Origin: Setophaga petechia
Taxonomy: Eukaryota > Chordata > Aves > Passeriformes > Parulidae
Assembly (NCBI GenBank): GCA_024362935.1
Contig: JANCRA010000065.1
Location: 2,418,001-2,482,000, forward strand
DNA: 64,000 bases
Reading direction: 5' to 3'
Position numbers and translations under genes: made by a program. The notes under the pieces were generated by a model. It saw only the letters and a program-made list of their open reading frames with translations, made no database searches and was not told the origin of the DNA. Of this stretch, positions 42,650-54,240 are shown piece by piece. Positions within the stretch are counted from its first letter, which is position 1. The number at the start of each line of letters is the position of its first letter.

Positions 42650-43290
42650 CCTGACTGATTGAGCTACCCAAGGCACTCAGACTTCTCAGAGAGCAGCATT
42701 TCTGCCACATTTCCCCAGCACAGGCACTCCTGTGTGCACACAGACACAGAGAGTCAGTGCAAGGCACCTGTGAGAAATTCCCCTGAGGGCAGGAAATGCT
42801 CACTGTGCATCCTTTGGCATCTCCCCAGTGGGTGAAGGGTTGAGCCTGGAGGAGTGGGGGGATCGGCCCAGGCTCCGTCGTTGTTGGGGATCCCCGAGTG
42901 CAGCAAACGGGAGAGTTCCCGGCTGGGAGAGGCCCCACTCAGAGGGAGTGGCTGGCCCAGGAGAGCTCCAAGGGCTCCTTTTGGAGCGCTGTGTGCAGGG
43001 CCCCAAGAGAGGGGCTTCAGTCCCAGCCATGGTTCATCCTGACCGCACTTGGCACCATAGCTTTCTTTGGCAGTGTGAGAACAGGGATGTTGTGCCACGG
43101 AGGGAACAAAACCAGTTCCCAGGGCTGCTCGTCCAGAAAGCAGGAGCTGGTTGGGCAGCAGCAGTGGCTGGAGCAGCCAGTGTTTGTGATGAGCTGCAGA
43201 GGAGCTGAGCCCAGGGGCTGTTGGCCAAGGCCGAGCCCCAAGGAGCATTTGTCAGCTGGCAGGGCGGGCTGAGAAGGGGAGGGGGGAATG
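42650..43290. repeat. GC-rich duplicated segment (right arm)
   Basis: Inverted match to 12120-12750. No gene is recognised. Confidence 0.6.
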
Positions 43291-43304
43291 CAGCAGCACA
43301 GGGC

Positions 43305-44395
43305 CCATGGAACCAAGGGAGCATTGTGACACTGTGGGGCCCTGTGAGACCAAGGGACCATTGTGACACTGTGGGGCCCTGTGACACCAAGGGACCATTG
43401 TGACACTGTGGGGCCCTGTGAGACCTAGGGACCATTGTGACACTCTGTGGCCCTGTGACACCAAGGCCCCATTGTGGCGCTGCAAGGCCTCATAGAGCTT
43501 TGGAGACCATTGTGACACTTGGGGGTGTCAGGGAACCAAGGGGTCATTATGACACAGTGAGACCCAATGGTCTCACAATTGTGCCAAAGGTCCATTGTGA
43601 CATTGCAAGGTCACATGAAACAATGGAGACACCATTAGGATACTTCACAGCCTTATGGAACCAAGGGGCCATTGTGATACTGAGGTGACTCATTGAATCA
43701 TGGAGACCATTGTGACACTGACGGGACTCATAGAATAGGCAAAGTACTGTGACGCTGGGAGGCCTCATGGAACCAGTGAGACCATTGTGACCCTGGGCGT
43801 CCCCACAGAACCAAGAGGACCATTGTGATCCTGTGGGGCCTGGTGAAACCAAGAGGCCTTTGTGACACTGCAGGGCTGCATGGAACCAAAGGTCCATTGT
43901 GACATTGCTAGGCCTTGTGTCATCAGTGAACCATTGTGACACTGGGAAACCAAAGGAGACCATTGTGACACTGCAGGACTGCATGGAACCAAAACTCCAG
44001 GGTGACACAGAGGGGCCTCCTGTTATCAATGGTCCATTGTGACACTGTGGAGCCAAAGGAGACCATTGTGACACTGCAAATGTCCAGGGTCCAAAGGTCC
44101 ATTGTGACATTGCAGGGCTCATGGAATAGAGGAGTCACGTGACATTGTGGGGCCTGTGGAACCATGGAGACCATTGTGACACTGCAAGGCCTCGTGGAAA
44201 TGTTGAGACCATTGTGAAACTGTGGGGCCGTGTGGAATCAAGAGGCCATTGTGACACTGTGGGACCCCATTGAACCAAGGGTCCACTATGACACTGCTGG
44301 TCTTCTTGGAATCAAGGGTCCATTGTGGCCCTATGGGGCCCCATAGAACCAAGCAGCAATTGTGACACTTCAGGGCCCCATAAAAGCAAGAGAAC
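43305..44395 (-). repeat. TGTCACAATGG minisatellite, array 10 (minus)
   Basis: About 28 units. At 43320-43440 a roughly 37-bp unit (ACCATTGTGACACTGTGGGG, then CCCTGTGA) repeats three to four times almost unchanged, absent from the left arm. Confidence 0.85.
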
Positions 44396-44399
44396 ACAG

Positions 44400-45075
44400 A
44401 TCAGGTCTGGCTGGTTTGGCCTCCCAGGAGCCACCTGACTGGTCAGGCTGACTTTGGCATGTTGAGGATCACTTCTCATCTGCTACTGAAACAATGGGGC
44501 TCCATGCTTTCCTTCCTATTGAAAAGAACTGCCCTTCTCAGCCAGGGGCTCAAGGCCAGAATTGGGATTTCACCTCCAACATTCCTTGTTGTGACAGACT
44601 GGAGGAGATTCTTGGCTGGAAACATTTCATGCATGAGGGAGGAAGGGGCAGGTACAGCCTTGCCCTGCCCTGGAACCCCAGCCCTGCCCTGCCCTGGAAC
44701 CCCAATCCCCCCAGAGCCTCTATCCCAGCCCAGCAGTGGCTGCCAGTCCCTGGCACAGCACAGGCAATGCTCCACAGCCACCTCTGCAGCCCCCAGCCCA
44801 GCTCCTGAGGGACCAAATGAGCCCAAGGCCCACCTGGGGGAAGGGCCCAGGAAGACCAAGGGGTATTGAAGGCTGACCACAAGGCAAGCACACATCTTGA
44901 CCCTCCCTCCTCTTGGAATTTCCATCTGAACAGTGCTGGAATCCAGGAGCTGGTAGCTGTGTATGTGCTTCTTGGGATCTTTTTTGTCTTTCTTTTTGTG
45001 TCTTCTTCTTCTGTTTCTGTGCTCCTGCAAATTTTGATTAACACTAAATTGAACAGGCTTAGAGTTTGTGAAGTT
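44400..45075 (-). repeat. 185-bp satellite remnant and promoter/exon-like repeat
   Basis: 44400-44600 is one satellite unit. 44640-45070 matches 10300-10800 inverted, including the pyrimidine tract. Confidence 0.55.
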
Positions 45076-45112
45076 GAATGGGCCAAGTTAATGCTTTGAG
45101 AAGTGTTTTTGG

Positions 45113-46600
45113 TTGCTTGAATGTTTGTCGTAGTTAGACATGAGAAGAATTTTAAAAAGTACAAATATACCAAACTTTTTGTGTAACTGACAATCTGTTA
45201 AAGCTCTGAGATACTGAACACGCCTCTGTGAAACACAAATGTTAATGATGAAAAATCCCAGGAACCTCCTCCTTCTTTTCCAGTCAACAAAGATGCAGCG
45301 GGCCCCAGCCCTCATCTCAACCAAAGCAAACCAAAGCAAAGCAAAGCAAACCAAACCAAGCAACCCTGCCCTGGGCTGAGCCCCTTCCCCCTTCCCCAGG
45401 CTGCCCCTCCCCATTGGCCCCATTCTAACCAAACCAAACCCCAACAACTCCCAAACAGGAAAACAAAAGAGGCTACAAAACCCCAACCAGAACAAAGCCA
45501 GCCACAGCTGTTAAAATCTTACCATCAAGTCCCCTCTCCCCAACACAACTCAAACCAAAAACTCCTACAACCTACAACCCATACAAAATAACCCTACAGC
45601 GAAAATTAAACACAAGAAACCTCAAAAACCAATCATAAAACCAATCCTAACACAACCCAACCACAACTTCCCCCACAAATTACCAGTGGGTCAAGTATAA
45701 ATTCTTTCAATACTTCAATTCTCTCTCAAGTAAGGGAAAAAACCAAAATACAAACATTTATAAATCATAAAAAAATCAAAGTCAGTAAAGAAGAAATTAA
45801 ATCCCAAAGAAAAAGAAAAAAATACCTTAAACATAGAACTAAAATGCTCTTATAAACTATAAAGAAAAAAATATTTTTTTTACACATAAATCAATTTAAA
45901 AATAGAATATTAGAAATAATATCAAAACAAACTCTCCATATTAAATATACAAATTGAAAAACCCATGTAATTTCATAAAAAGTTTAAGCAGAAAGAAAAA
46001 AAGTAAGCCAGTACCCCCAAAAGAAGATCTCTATTCCCAGAGATAGGAATAATTTTTAAAGAAAATAATACAAATTTTACCTTTAAATAACTCTTTAAAA
46101 CAATACCCCATAAGTCGATATGGCCCATCAAAAAGCTGCACAAAAAGTTGTAGCTATAAAACCAACTTCACAATAACAATGTTCCCAAGACAACCGCTAT
46201 CCATGACAGAATTAAGAATCACAAAAAAAAATTTTCTTTTCTCGTGAAAAAACTCCATAACCTCAACAAGAAAAACTTCTCTCCCAAAGTAAACCAAAAA
46301 AAGACTCTTCTAGAAATAGTAAGTTAACTAGAAATTTTAAGTTTTGTTTCTTTACATTGCCAGTTAAAAAAAAGTGGTAAAGAAAAAAAAGTGTTTTAAA
46401 GAATTTATTTTATTTCTTACTACCTTTTTTATTTTATTTACTTTAAAAAAAATTCTCTTTATACCCTTCTAAAATTTTAAGCCTACTTTACCTTTAACAT
46501 AATCTATTCTCACAACAAAATAAATACAAAAATAACTGACACTAAAACCCACCACACTCATCAATACATTATTTAAGAAATCTCAAAATTAGAAAAATCC
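45113..46600. other. AT-rich, G-poor insertion specific to the right arm
   Basis: About 1.5 kb with strikingly few G on this strand from 45540 to 46600 and many A runs. No coding frame, LTR ends or known repeat is identified. A CAAAG/CAAAC pentamer run lies at about 45318-45362. The inverted arm has only about 100-200 unrelated bases at this point (10220-10330). Confidence 0.6.
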
Positions 46601-46719
46601 TAAATTAAAAAACCAAAAGGCTGTTTTGTTGTTTTGAGCGGCTGAGAATCTCTTGTTGATATTTCTCCAGGGAGTCCAACCAGAGGACACAAACAATTGT
46701 AATTCCTTTTAAATGTCTC

Positions 46720-47345
46720 CTTGAGAGAGTTGTTTGGGGGATGGGAGTCAGGGCCTGTCTGTCCTGCTTTGCCCAGCCCAGGCAGGGCTTTCCCAGCCAC
46801 ATCCCACACTCCATTGCCCAGCTGGAGCTGCTGGTGCCTCTGAGTTGTGCTGCCCCAGCCCCAGGGACGCTCTCCTTGTCTGCCCATTGCCCCATGCTCT
46901 CTGGGCAGGGATGGCCTCAGTGGGGGCTGCTGACATCCTCAGCACCTTGGAGGCTGCTGCTGAATTTTCCTGCTGCAGAGGCTTGTTCAGCCTTCAGCTC
47001 TTGAGTGCAGGAATTCAGTGTCCCAGGGCTCATTAACACTCAGAACAGCTTAACAAGCCAAGCCTCTGGGGATAATTTGATTTCAGTTTACAAGTCCTTT
47101 GTGGTTAGTTCCACAGATTTCAGAAACCTATTTAAAGTGAATACACTACATGTAAAAAGACAGGGCAAAAAGATTTTTTAGATCCTGTTTAGTTTTTTTT
47201 CCCTGATAATTCATTGATATGTGCAATCTCCAATAGACATGGAATCCAAGCACCTCCCCATGCAGTTTAAATAGCTATGAAAATCAAGACCCTTCATGGC
47301 TGACAATCAATCAGACTCTGTCCCTACCCCCACCTCACCATTTCC
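46720..47345. repeat. Duplicated unique-looking segment (right arm)
   Basis: Inverted match to 9481-10100; no gene recognised. Confidence 0.6.
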
Positions 47346-48690
47346 CCCATCCAAGCCCTGGCACTCAGAGCAGCCTTGTGCAAATCTCAGCTCCCTCCAG
47401 CCCAGGCTGCACCTGCAGCTTTCAGCTCCTTGGCTCCAACTCCCACCTGCTTTCCTTGGAGAAGGAGCTGCCCGAGACACAGAGGGATGTTCATTTCTTG
47501 TCAGCCAGCAAAGCCAAGGGAAGGCACAGCTCCATCAAATGCAAAAGTCATTCTTCTCCTGGACTCTGCCCTGCACCTGATCCCTACAGCCTGTCCTGTT
47601 TCCTTCATCCCTGCATTGCCAGGGACTTTCTGGGACAAGGAAGCTCTGCTCTAAGTATGGAGGGAGGTCCAAGTGCCACCACTGGAATTGGAACCACAAC
47701 TCATCAGGTTTGTATCCTTTGAGGGAGCAGGAACTGGTGAGACTAAGAGGCACAGAAAGGTTTCTCTTCATGGCAAACATAAGAAATGTGAACATGATGA
47801 AATTTAAGAAACATCTAAATCCTTCCCTATTCTCGTTGTGACATCCCAGCAACATCTGACATGTCCACCATCCCCAAGAGATTGCCATACAGGAAGGATT
47901 TAAGACAAAAACATAAGAAGAGGTGATATAAAACTGAAAACTACAACTAAAATGCTGACAAAGGTGGTATTTAAACTTCTGAAAGATTGGGCAACTCCCT
48001 GAAGCTCAAAGTATGAAACCAGTCAAGGGAAATGCATTGGAATGTCCAGAGAACAGCTGCAGGAGGAAATATGGGAGCAAGGGGAAAGCCACAGATCCAG
48101 CTGCTCTAAATGAAGAGATGTCCTTAGACATGTCCATTTAAACAGGAGAGCTGGAAACACCTGAAGGAATAGAGTAATGAAATATTAGAATGAATATTGG
48201 TGGCAATGGTAGAGGGGAAGATCAGAATTTCTTCCCCTGCCATCAGTAGAAGAATCCAGTAGTTTCAGGAAATGCTTGCTCCTTGATGGAATACAGTGCC
48301 ATTTCTTAAAACTACTCAGATGATAAAGTGACCCAGATAATAAAGATTCGCTTGTATATCATGAAACTAACAGGTACTAAAAACTGTGCCCCTTTCCAGT
48401 CAGACATCAGTTGTGTGCCCATGAACAGGCAGTGCCCCTTGTGCCCTGAGGTGCCCAGCTGGGATTGGATCTCTCTGAGAGGACCTGAGGGAGAGCAGAG
48501 CACCTTGCAAGCTGCAGGTCCCTGACAGCCCCACAGGGCTCCTGTCCCATCAACAACTGCTCTGCTCCAGTGTGAAACAGGGCCCAGCATGGTGCCGGGA
48601 TCATCAGAGAGCTGAGGTGTGTGCTGGAATTCAATGGCCAGCCTTGCTCATTCTGTGATTCTCTGGAACCAGACATAGAGCCACTGTGAG
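47346..48690. other. Right-arm-specific sequence, nothing recognised
   Basis: Mixed composition without domains; the left arm has CR1 and LTR-like DNA here instead. 48620-48665 has a short CR1-like end (AGCCTTGCTCATTCTGTGAT). Confidence 0.4.
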
Positions 48691-49230
48691 AGCCTGGGGA
48701 CAATGGAATCAAGGGGCCATTGCTCCACTGCAAGGACACTGGGAACTGAGGGAACAATTGTGACACTGTGCTGCCCCATGGAACCAAGGGTCCCTGGTGA
48801 CACTGCAGGATCTTGTGTCACCAGGGCTCCATTGTGACACTGCAGCACCAAGGAATTCATTGTGGTACTCTGAGGCCTCATGGAACCAAGAGGCCACTGT
48901 GACCCTGCAGGGCCTTGTGGAACCATGCAGAGCCTTGTGACAGAGCAGGACCTGGTGTCATAATGGGGCCATTGTGACACTGCAGGGCCCCATGGAACCA
49001 AGGGGCCAGGGCTGCTCCTCAGGGACTCCTGGAATGAAGGAAACATGTTTGACACCATGGTGGCCCTTGGGACGAGGAGGCCATTGTGACACTCTGGGGC
49101 CCAAGGATCCAAGGGACTTTGTGACACCAAGGGGTCCCATGGATCCAAAGGGACATTGTGGCACTGGAAGGCCTCATGGAATCATGGAGACCATTGGGAC
49201 ACTCTGGGGCCCAATGGAACCGTGGTGACA
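48690..49230 (-). repeat. TGTCACAATGG minisatellite, array 11 (minus)
   Basis: Direct counterpart of 27775-28335; lacks several units relative to it. Confidence 0.8.
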
Positions 49231-49239
49231 CCAAGTTGG

Positions 49240-49496
49240 CTGGGAGTGTGGATCTGCTGGAGGGTAGGAGGGCTCTGCACAGGGCCCTGGACAGGCTGGA
49301 TCCAGGGCCCAAATCCAACAAGGTGAGGTTTAACAAGTCCATGAGCCGGGTCCTGCACTTTGGCCAAAACAAACCCTGCAGCACTACAGGCTGGGGACAG
49401 AGTGGCTGGAGAGCAGCCAGGCAGAAAGGGATCTGCAGGGACTGATGGACAGCAGGCTGGACATGAGCCAGCAGTGTGCCCAGGTGGGCAAGTAGC
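49240..49496 (+). mobile_element. CR1 LINE fragment, truncated at 3' side
   Basis: Matches 28340-28600 ([20 protein letters not shown]). It stops abruptly at CAGGTGGGCAAG and jumps to sequence equivalent to 29235, an internal deletion of about 630 bp relative to copy B. Confidence 0.85.
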
Positions 49497-49499
49497 TAA

Positions 49500-50660
49500 G
49501 GCATGTTCTCATGGTGCCAAGTCAGGAACTGCAATGGGGAGTGGGGCCAGAGAGGAAAGGGAGGGGGCTGAGTGCAGGGCAGGAAACAGGGGTTTGTAAT
49601 AGGTAGACATTTGTGCCATGAAAGAGTAAAGAAAGCAAAGGTGAAGCCACGGAAACGCTCAGGGCAGTTTGGGGGTGGCTGCCAGGCAGCCCTGGCTCTG
49701 AGCAACAGCGTCTGCAGTGGCACAGGAAACTCCCAGCTGATGGGAACAAACTTTCTGGCTGAGTGCAGAGGCCAGGACAAAGCTGAGTGCTTTCCCTGGT
49801 GTCCCCCAGCCCTTGCTGGCCCCAGGGGCTGATGGCATTTGTGCTCCCTCAGGTTCATGTCCCCACAGCACCAGCATGGGGGTGCTCCCGCCTGCTGTGT
49901 GCAATGCAAACAGGGGCTGCTGAGCCAGTGCTGCCGTGTCTGTGCCTGCAAGGATGGGGCAGCTGTGTGAGCTGGGGGAGAGGCCAGGACTGCAGAGGGG
50001 GGATGTTGTTGGCAGCTCCATCAGGACGCTCTGGGACGCTGCCCTGGGCTGTGCAGCGCCCTGGGGATGGATCAGCCCCTGCTCTGCTGCTCCTTCCCGT
50101 CTGCCCCAGGGCCCTTGCAGAGCCCCAGCCATGCTGTTTGCCCCCAGCCTGCCCACGGCCAGCCTGGGGCTGCTCACAGGGGTTTTCTGTGCTGAGCATT
50201 GGCCTGGGCGTGTTCTTGAGAGAGCCTGGGCAAAGAGCCTGGAGCCCCCAGGGCCTGGCCTGAGGCATCAGCGCTGCCCCAGCAGTGCCCATGGCCTGTC
50301 CCTGCTGCAGCCCTGGCACTGCCACCCCCAGGGCTGTGCCCGGCCCCGAGAGCCCTCAGGCCCTGCAGCAACACCAGGGCCAGCAGGGCAGCGGGGCAGG
50401 GCCACGGCAGCAGCACTGGCAACACCAAGTGCTGCTGCTGCTGCTGGGCACAGCTGCTGGGCCAGCACTGATCTGCCCCCAGCCCTGCACACAGACATTG
50501 CTGCTGCAGCTCCAGAGAAGGCAACAAAAGGGCATCTCTGCAGAAAACTCTGCTGGGAGATCTTTTAGATCTTTAAAGCCATTGAGAGCACAGCCCCTCA
50601 TTGACATAGTGTGTGGCCACAGGAAAAGTGGAGAGAAACAAAATGAGAAATGGAACAAAT
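49500..50660. repeat. GC-rich 3' flank of the receptor unit (copy C)
   Basis: Direct equivalent of 29230-30370. No gene is recognised. Confidence 0.65.
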
Positions 50661-50746
50661 AACATTTCTTTGTTGTAAATATTAAAAACTAAAATTCAGA
50701 ACAAAATACCCCACAAGCAAACAAAGAGAAAGTATAAAACATGACT

Positions 50747-50752
50747 TTTATT
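50747..50752 (-). terminator. Poly(A) signal AATAAA for OR3
   Basis: Minus-strand GTAATAAAAGTCATG, about 30 bases beyond the stop. Confidence 0.6.
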
Positions 50753-50782
50753 ACAAATTATTTGCATAAACTGGCCAGCAGT

Positions 50783-51715
50783 TTAATGTTTCTGAAAGCA
50801 TCCAGTCATCAGTCTCCACAATGCCACCTTGAGCTCCTGGTTCCTCAGGCTGTAGATGAGGGGGTTCAGGGTTGGAGGCACCACTGAGTATAGAACTGAC
50901 AGGGCCAGATCCAGGGATGGAGTGGACATGGAGGGGGGCTTCAGATAGGCAAACATTACAGTGCTGAGGAACAGAGAGACCACAGCCAGGTGAGGGAGGC
51001 AGGTGGAAAAGGCTTTGTGCCGTCCCTGCTCAGAGGGGATCCTCATCACAGCCCTGAAGATCTGCACATAGGAGAAAACAATGAACACAAAACAACCAAG
51101 AACCAGAAAAGCACTACCCATAAGAGGACCAAGTTCCCTAATGTAGGAATTTGTGCAGGTGAGCTTGAGGATCTGTGGCACTTCACAGAAGAACTGGCCC
51201 AGAGCATTGCCATGGCACAGGGGCAGGGAAAATGTATTGGCCGTGTGCAGCAGTGAATAGAGAAAGCCACTGGCCCAGGCAGCTGCTGCCATGTGGGCAC
51301 AAGCTCTGCTGCCCAGGAGGGTCCCGTAGTGCAGGGGTTTGCAGATGGACACATAGCGGTCGTAGCACATGATGGTCAGGAGGAAATACTCTGCTGAGAT
51401 GAAGAACATAAAGAAAAAGAGCTGAGCAGCACATCCAGTGTAGGAGATGTCCCTGGTGTCCCAGAGGGAATTGTGCATGGCTTTGGGGACAGTGGTGCAG
51501 ATGGAGCCCAGGTCGCTGAGGGCCAGGTTGAGCAGGAAGAAGAACATGGGCGTGTGCAGGTGGTGGCCGCAGGCTACGGCGCTGATGATGAGGCCGTTGC
51601 CCAGGAGGGCAGCCAGGGAGATGCCCAGCAAGAGGCAGAAGTGCAGGAGCTGCAGCTGCCGCGTGTCTGCCAATGCCAGCAGGAGGAAGTGCCTGATGCA
51701 GCTGCTGTTGGACAT
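50783..51715 (-). CDS. Olfactory receptor, OR14-like (OR3), intact
   Basis: A 310-residue odorant GPCR. The start chosen is MSNSSC (ATG at 51715-51713), the first after the acceptor TTTTTTACAG (AG at 51740-51739). A longer in-frame ATG at 51820 lies in the presumed intron. N-glycosylation site Asn3; PMFFFL; MCYDRYVSICKPLHY; paired cysteines in YTGCAAQ (TM3) and GQFFCEVP (ECL2); SYVQI; KAFSTCLPHL; PTLNPLIYSLRN. The N-terminal two thirds are nearly identical to OR2. The TM5 region (LGPLMGSAFLVLGCF) differs from both other copies, so ligand range may differ. Best fit is the bird gamma-c/OR14 group; the exact orthologue is not assigned. Confidence 0.93.
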   Translation of the reverse strand: MSNSSCIRHFLLLALADTRQLQLLHFCLLLGISLAALLGNGLIISAVACGHHLHTPMFFFLLNLALSDLGSICTTVPKAMHNSLWDTRDISYTGCAAQLFFFMFFISAEYFLLTIMCYDRYVSICKPLHYGTLLGSRACAHMAAAAWASGFLYSLLHTANTFSLPLCHGNALGQFFCEVPQILKLTCTNSYIRELGPLMGSAFLVLGCFVFIVFSYVQIFRAVMRIPSEQGRHKAFSTCLPHLAVVSLFLSTVMFAYLKPPSMSTPSLDLALSVLYSVVPPTLNPLIYSLRNQELKVALWRLMTGCFQKH

Positions 51716-51738
51716 TTGCAGTGCCTTGGCGCGGGGAT

Positions 51739-52536
51739 CTGTAAAAAATATAATTAGGAATAGTTGTGTTTGGAGAGGACTTGAAATATCCCAGCACAGC
51801 CTGGGGGCACTTTCCCCCACTGCCTGCCCAGGGCTCTGCTGCCTGGAGCTGTCCCTGCCAGCAGCTGCTTCCCTGTGCCCAGGGCTGGGCCCTGCCAGTG
51901 CTGCCAGAGCCCAGCCCAGCCCTGGGGGCTCAGCTCTGCCCTGCAGACCCCTCCCAGCTCAGGCACTGCCCAGGGGCAGCTCTGGCTCTGCAGGCTCTGA
52001 TAGCAACGTCAGAGCAACCCTGAGGAGGCTGGAAAAGCAACACTGATGCTGCCTCTAAGGGGTCCTGTAGTGATTTCTGTCACTGCTTGGATTATTTAGA
52101 TCAGAGAATAATAATTTTTTTCCCATCTAAACAGAGCGAATAAAATATTTGTGCAGTTTCCCATCCCAGCATCCCAGAGCAGTAGATTTAAAAAGCAGGA
52201 TTTTCCCTTTCATGCAGCCCCTGCCTCACTGTGCTCCCTGTATAATCTACTTGGCAGTGTTCTGCAGTTAAATGCCATGCTGGGAGCAGCCCTGAACGAT
52301 GCAGCATCCTCCCCACACAAGGAGAACACTTCCAAGCCTTACCAGCTGTCTCCTCCCACCCAGACCTTGTCCCCCAGTGCTGGGAGCAGCTACCAGGGCT
52401 GGCTGAGAGCTGTCCCTGGCAGGCAGCAGAGTCCCTGCCCCAGCACAGCACCCTGGGCTGCAAGACCCTGCTCTGCAGGACAGCCCTGGGCACCCCTGGC
52501 TGCTCTGCACAAGAGACAATCAGAGAATGTACTCAC
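51739..52536 (-). other. Putative OR3 5' intron
   Basis: Conserved donor (GT 52536-52535) and acceptor (AG 51740-51739). A stretch at about 51780-52130 is absent from the OR2 unit. Confidence 0.45.
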
Positions 52537-53260
52537 AGGCTCTGCAGACATTGGGATGTTCCAGCTTTAGGAGATGGCTCCAGGAGCTGCAGCTCCATTG
52601 TCCTGCAGCCAGAGGTTCCTGTGCCAAGGGCTGGCAGTGATTGTGCCCCAGGCACTTCTCAGCCCCTTCCCAGCCCTGACTGATTGAAGCTCTCTGTGCC
52701 TCTGTGCTGTGCCCGGGCTGGCTGCAGGCAGTGCCCCAGCCCTGCTGGGCTGCCAGAAGAGCTGCTCATCAAGAGAAATGTGCTTTTGAAGCTCTGCTTG
52801 CTTACCAGGAGCTGCCTCTGTGCCAGGAGCCCAGCCCAGCTCAGCAGCACAGACACAGCACAAGGACTTTAATGAGCCTCTGGGGCTTTGTGCTCAGGCC
52901 CTGAACATCAGTCCCTGAGAGGGAGCTGAAGAAACCTCTGCAGAACTCCAAGGCAGAATCACACTCCAAACTTTCTTGGACTTTTAATGGGTTCCAGTGA
53001 GGGACACGACTGAGAAAGTGTGCCCAGGCCCCAGGCAGAGCAGAGAACTGCAGGCAGTGATGACAGGTGGGGACAAAGAGAAGCCAAGTCTTGGTGCCCT
53101 GGGGCACAGCAGGGTCTGTGCCACCAAGGGCTGGGAGGAGACACCTTGTCCTGAGGCCCTGGGGCCTCCTGGCACAGCCCCAGCCAGGCTGGGCACTGTC
53201 AGCCCCTTGTCCTGCCCTCAGCATCCCCCCCTAGTCCACATCCCAGTGGCCTCAAGGATC
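52537..53260 (-). other. OR3 upstream exon region
   Basis: Direct copy of 31844-32570; no coding potential recognised. Confidence 0.45.
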
Positions 53261-53780
53261 TGCTGGAAGGAGTCCCTGGGGAGCCTTGCTCAGCAATGGC
53301 CCTGGGGGCTCCTCCATGCTCCCTGCAGGGACTGCAGGTTTTCAAAGGACTTTGGCTTTGGCTTTTGCCTTGGAGTCTCTGAGAGGTTTGTGCAATCATG
53401 GCCTCCAATTATCTGCTGTAATTAGTCCCTGGAGAGGCTTTGTCAGTAACAACACTCAGTAGGGCTCATTAATGCTTCAGGGTACTTCAGTTATTTTAAG
53501 GTACTTGGTGTTTTCCTATGATACAGACTCTGTGAGAGGTTTGTGCAATCATGGCCCCAATTATCTGCTTTAATGAGTCCCTTGAGAGCTTTGTACTGAC
53601 ACTCAGTAGGGCTCATTAATGCCTTGAGATACTAAAGGTTGTTAAGGTACTTTATGAATTTAAGAATACTTTTAGGTACTTTTAAGGATTTTCCTTTCCA
53701 CACTGAGTGTCCAAGAGGTTTTTGTGCCATCCTGGCCTCCAGTTCTCTCCTCCAAGGAGTCCATGAGGAGCCTGTGTTGG
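53260..53780 (-). repeat. 147-bp tandem repeats upstream of OR3
   Basis: Same units as 2490-3090 and 32570-33090. Confidence 0.6.
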
Positions 53781-53929
53781 GTATCTTCCCTCTTTTTATT
53801 TTACAAGAAAGATGGAACTGAAAGAATTTTGTAAGACTTTCTAAAAGCATCCAAACAAACATGGGACAATTAACAATACAACAACAACCACTAAGAGAAG
53901 TACTAATCCTGTTTTAGCTAGACATCATC

Positions 53930-54240
53930 CAACTCTTTAGTCCTCAGGATTGGAAGAGATTGTTGACACAGTGTTTGTTTTCCACTTAAAGCTTCTTGAA
54001 CTCTTCCTTCAATACCTGAATGCTCTTGTGGATTGACTCACTGTGCCTGGAGAGGTTCATGCAACACATGCCCTCAGAGTCTACACAGCAATGCCCATGT
54101 GCCCAGAGTAAAAACTCTATCACTGTTCTGCAAGGTGGCATGTCTGATGGTCTCTATGTCTGAGAGCAGGCCACTCAATGGGAGTGAGGCAGCATTGGTT
54201 TGCTTACTTAACAGGCCCCCAAGATGGTCTCATTGTCCTA
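53930..54240 (-). pseudogene. Endogenous retroviral Env transmembrane-subunit fragment (copy C)
   Basis: Direct copy of 33221-33569. The CX6CC-coding stretch is preserved (minus strand about 54064-54090), but frame breaks on both sides leave no usable reading frame. It abuts the gag remnant in the same way as copy B. Confidence 0.7.

Larger units (their letters stand above)
39240..53780. repeat. Right arm of the large inverted duplication
   Basis: Reverse-order counterpart of 2595-16500. It carries OR3 where the left arm carries OR1. Arm-specific sequence is 45113-46600 (AT-rich insertion) and about 47345-48690, where the left arm instead has CR1 and an LTR-like element. Confidence 0.75.

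Noticed and set aside
51716..51820. Extended N-terminus of OR3 from ATG 51820
   Set aside because: The extra 35 codons lie upstream of or across the conserved splice acceptor; the MSNSS start matches OR1.
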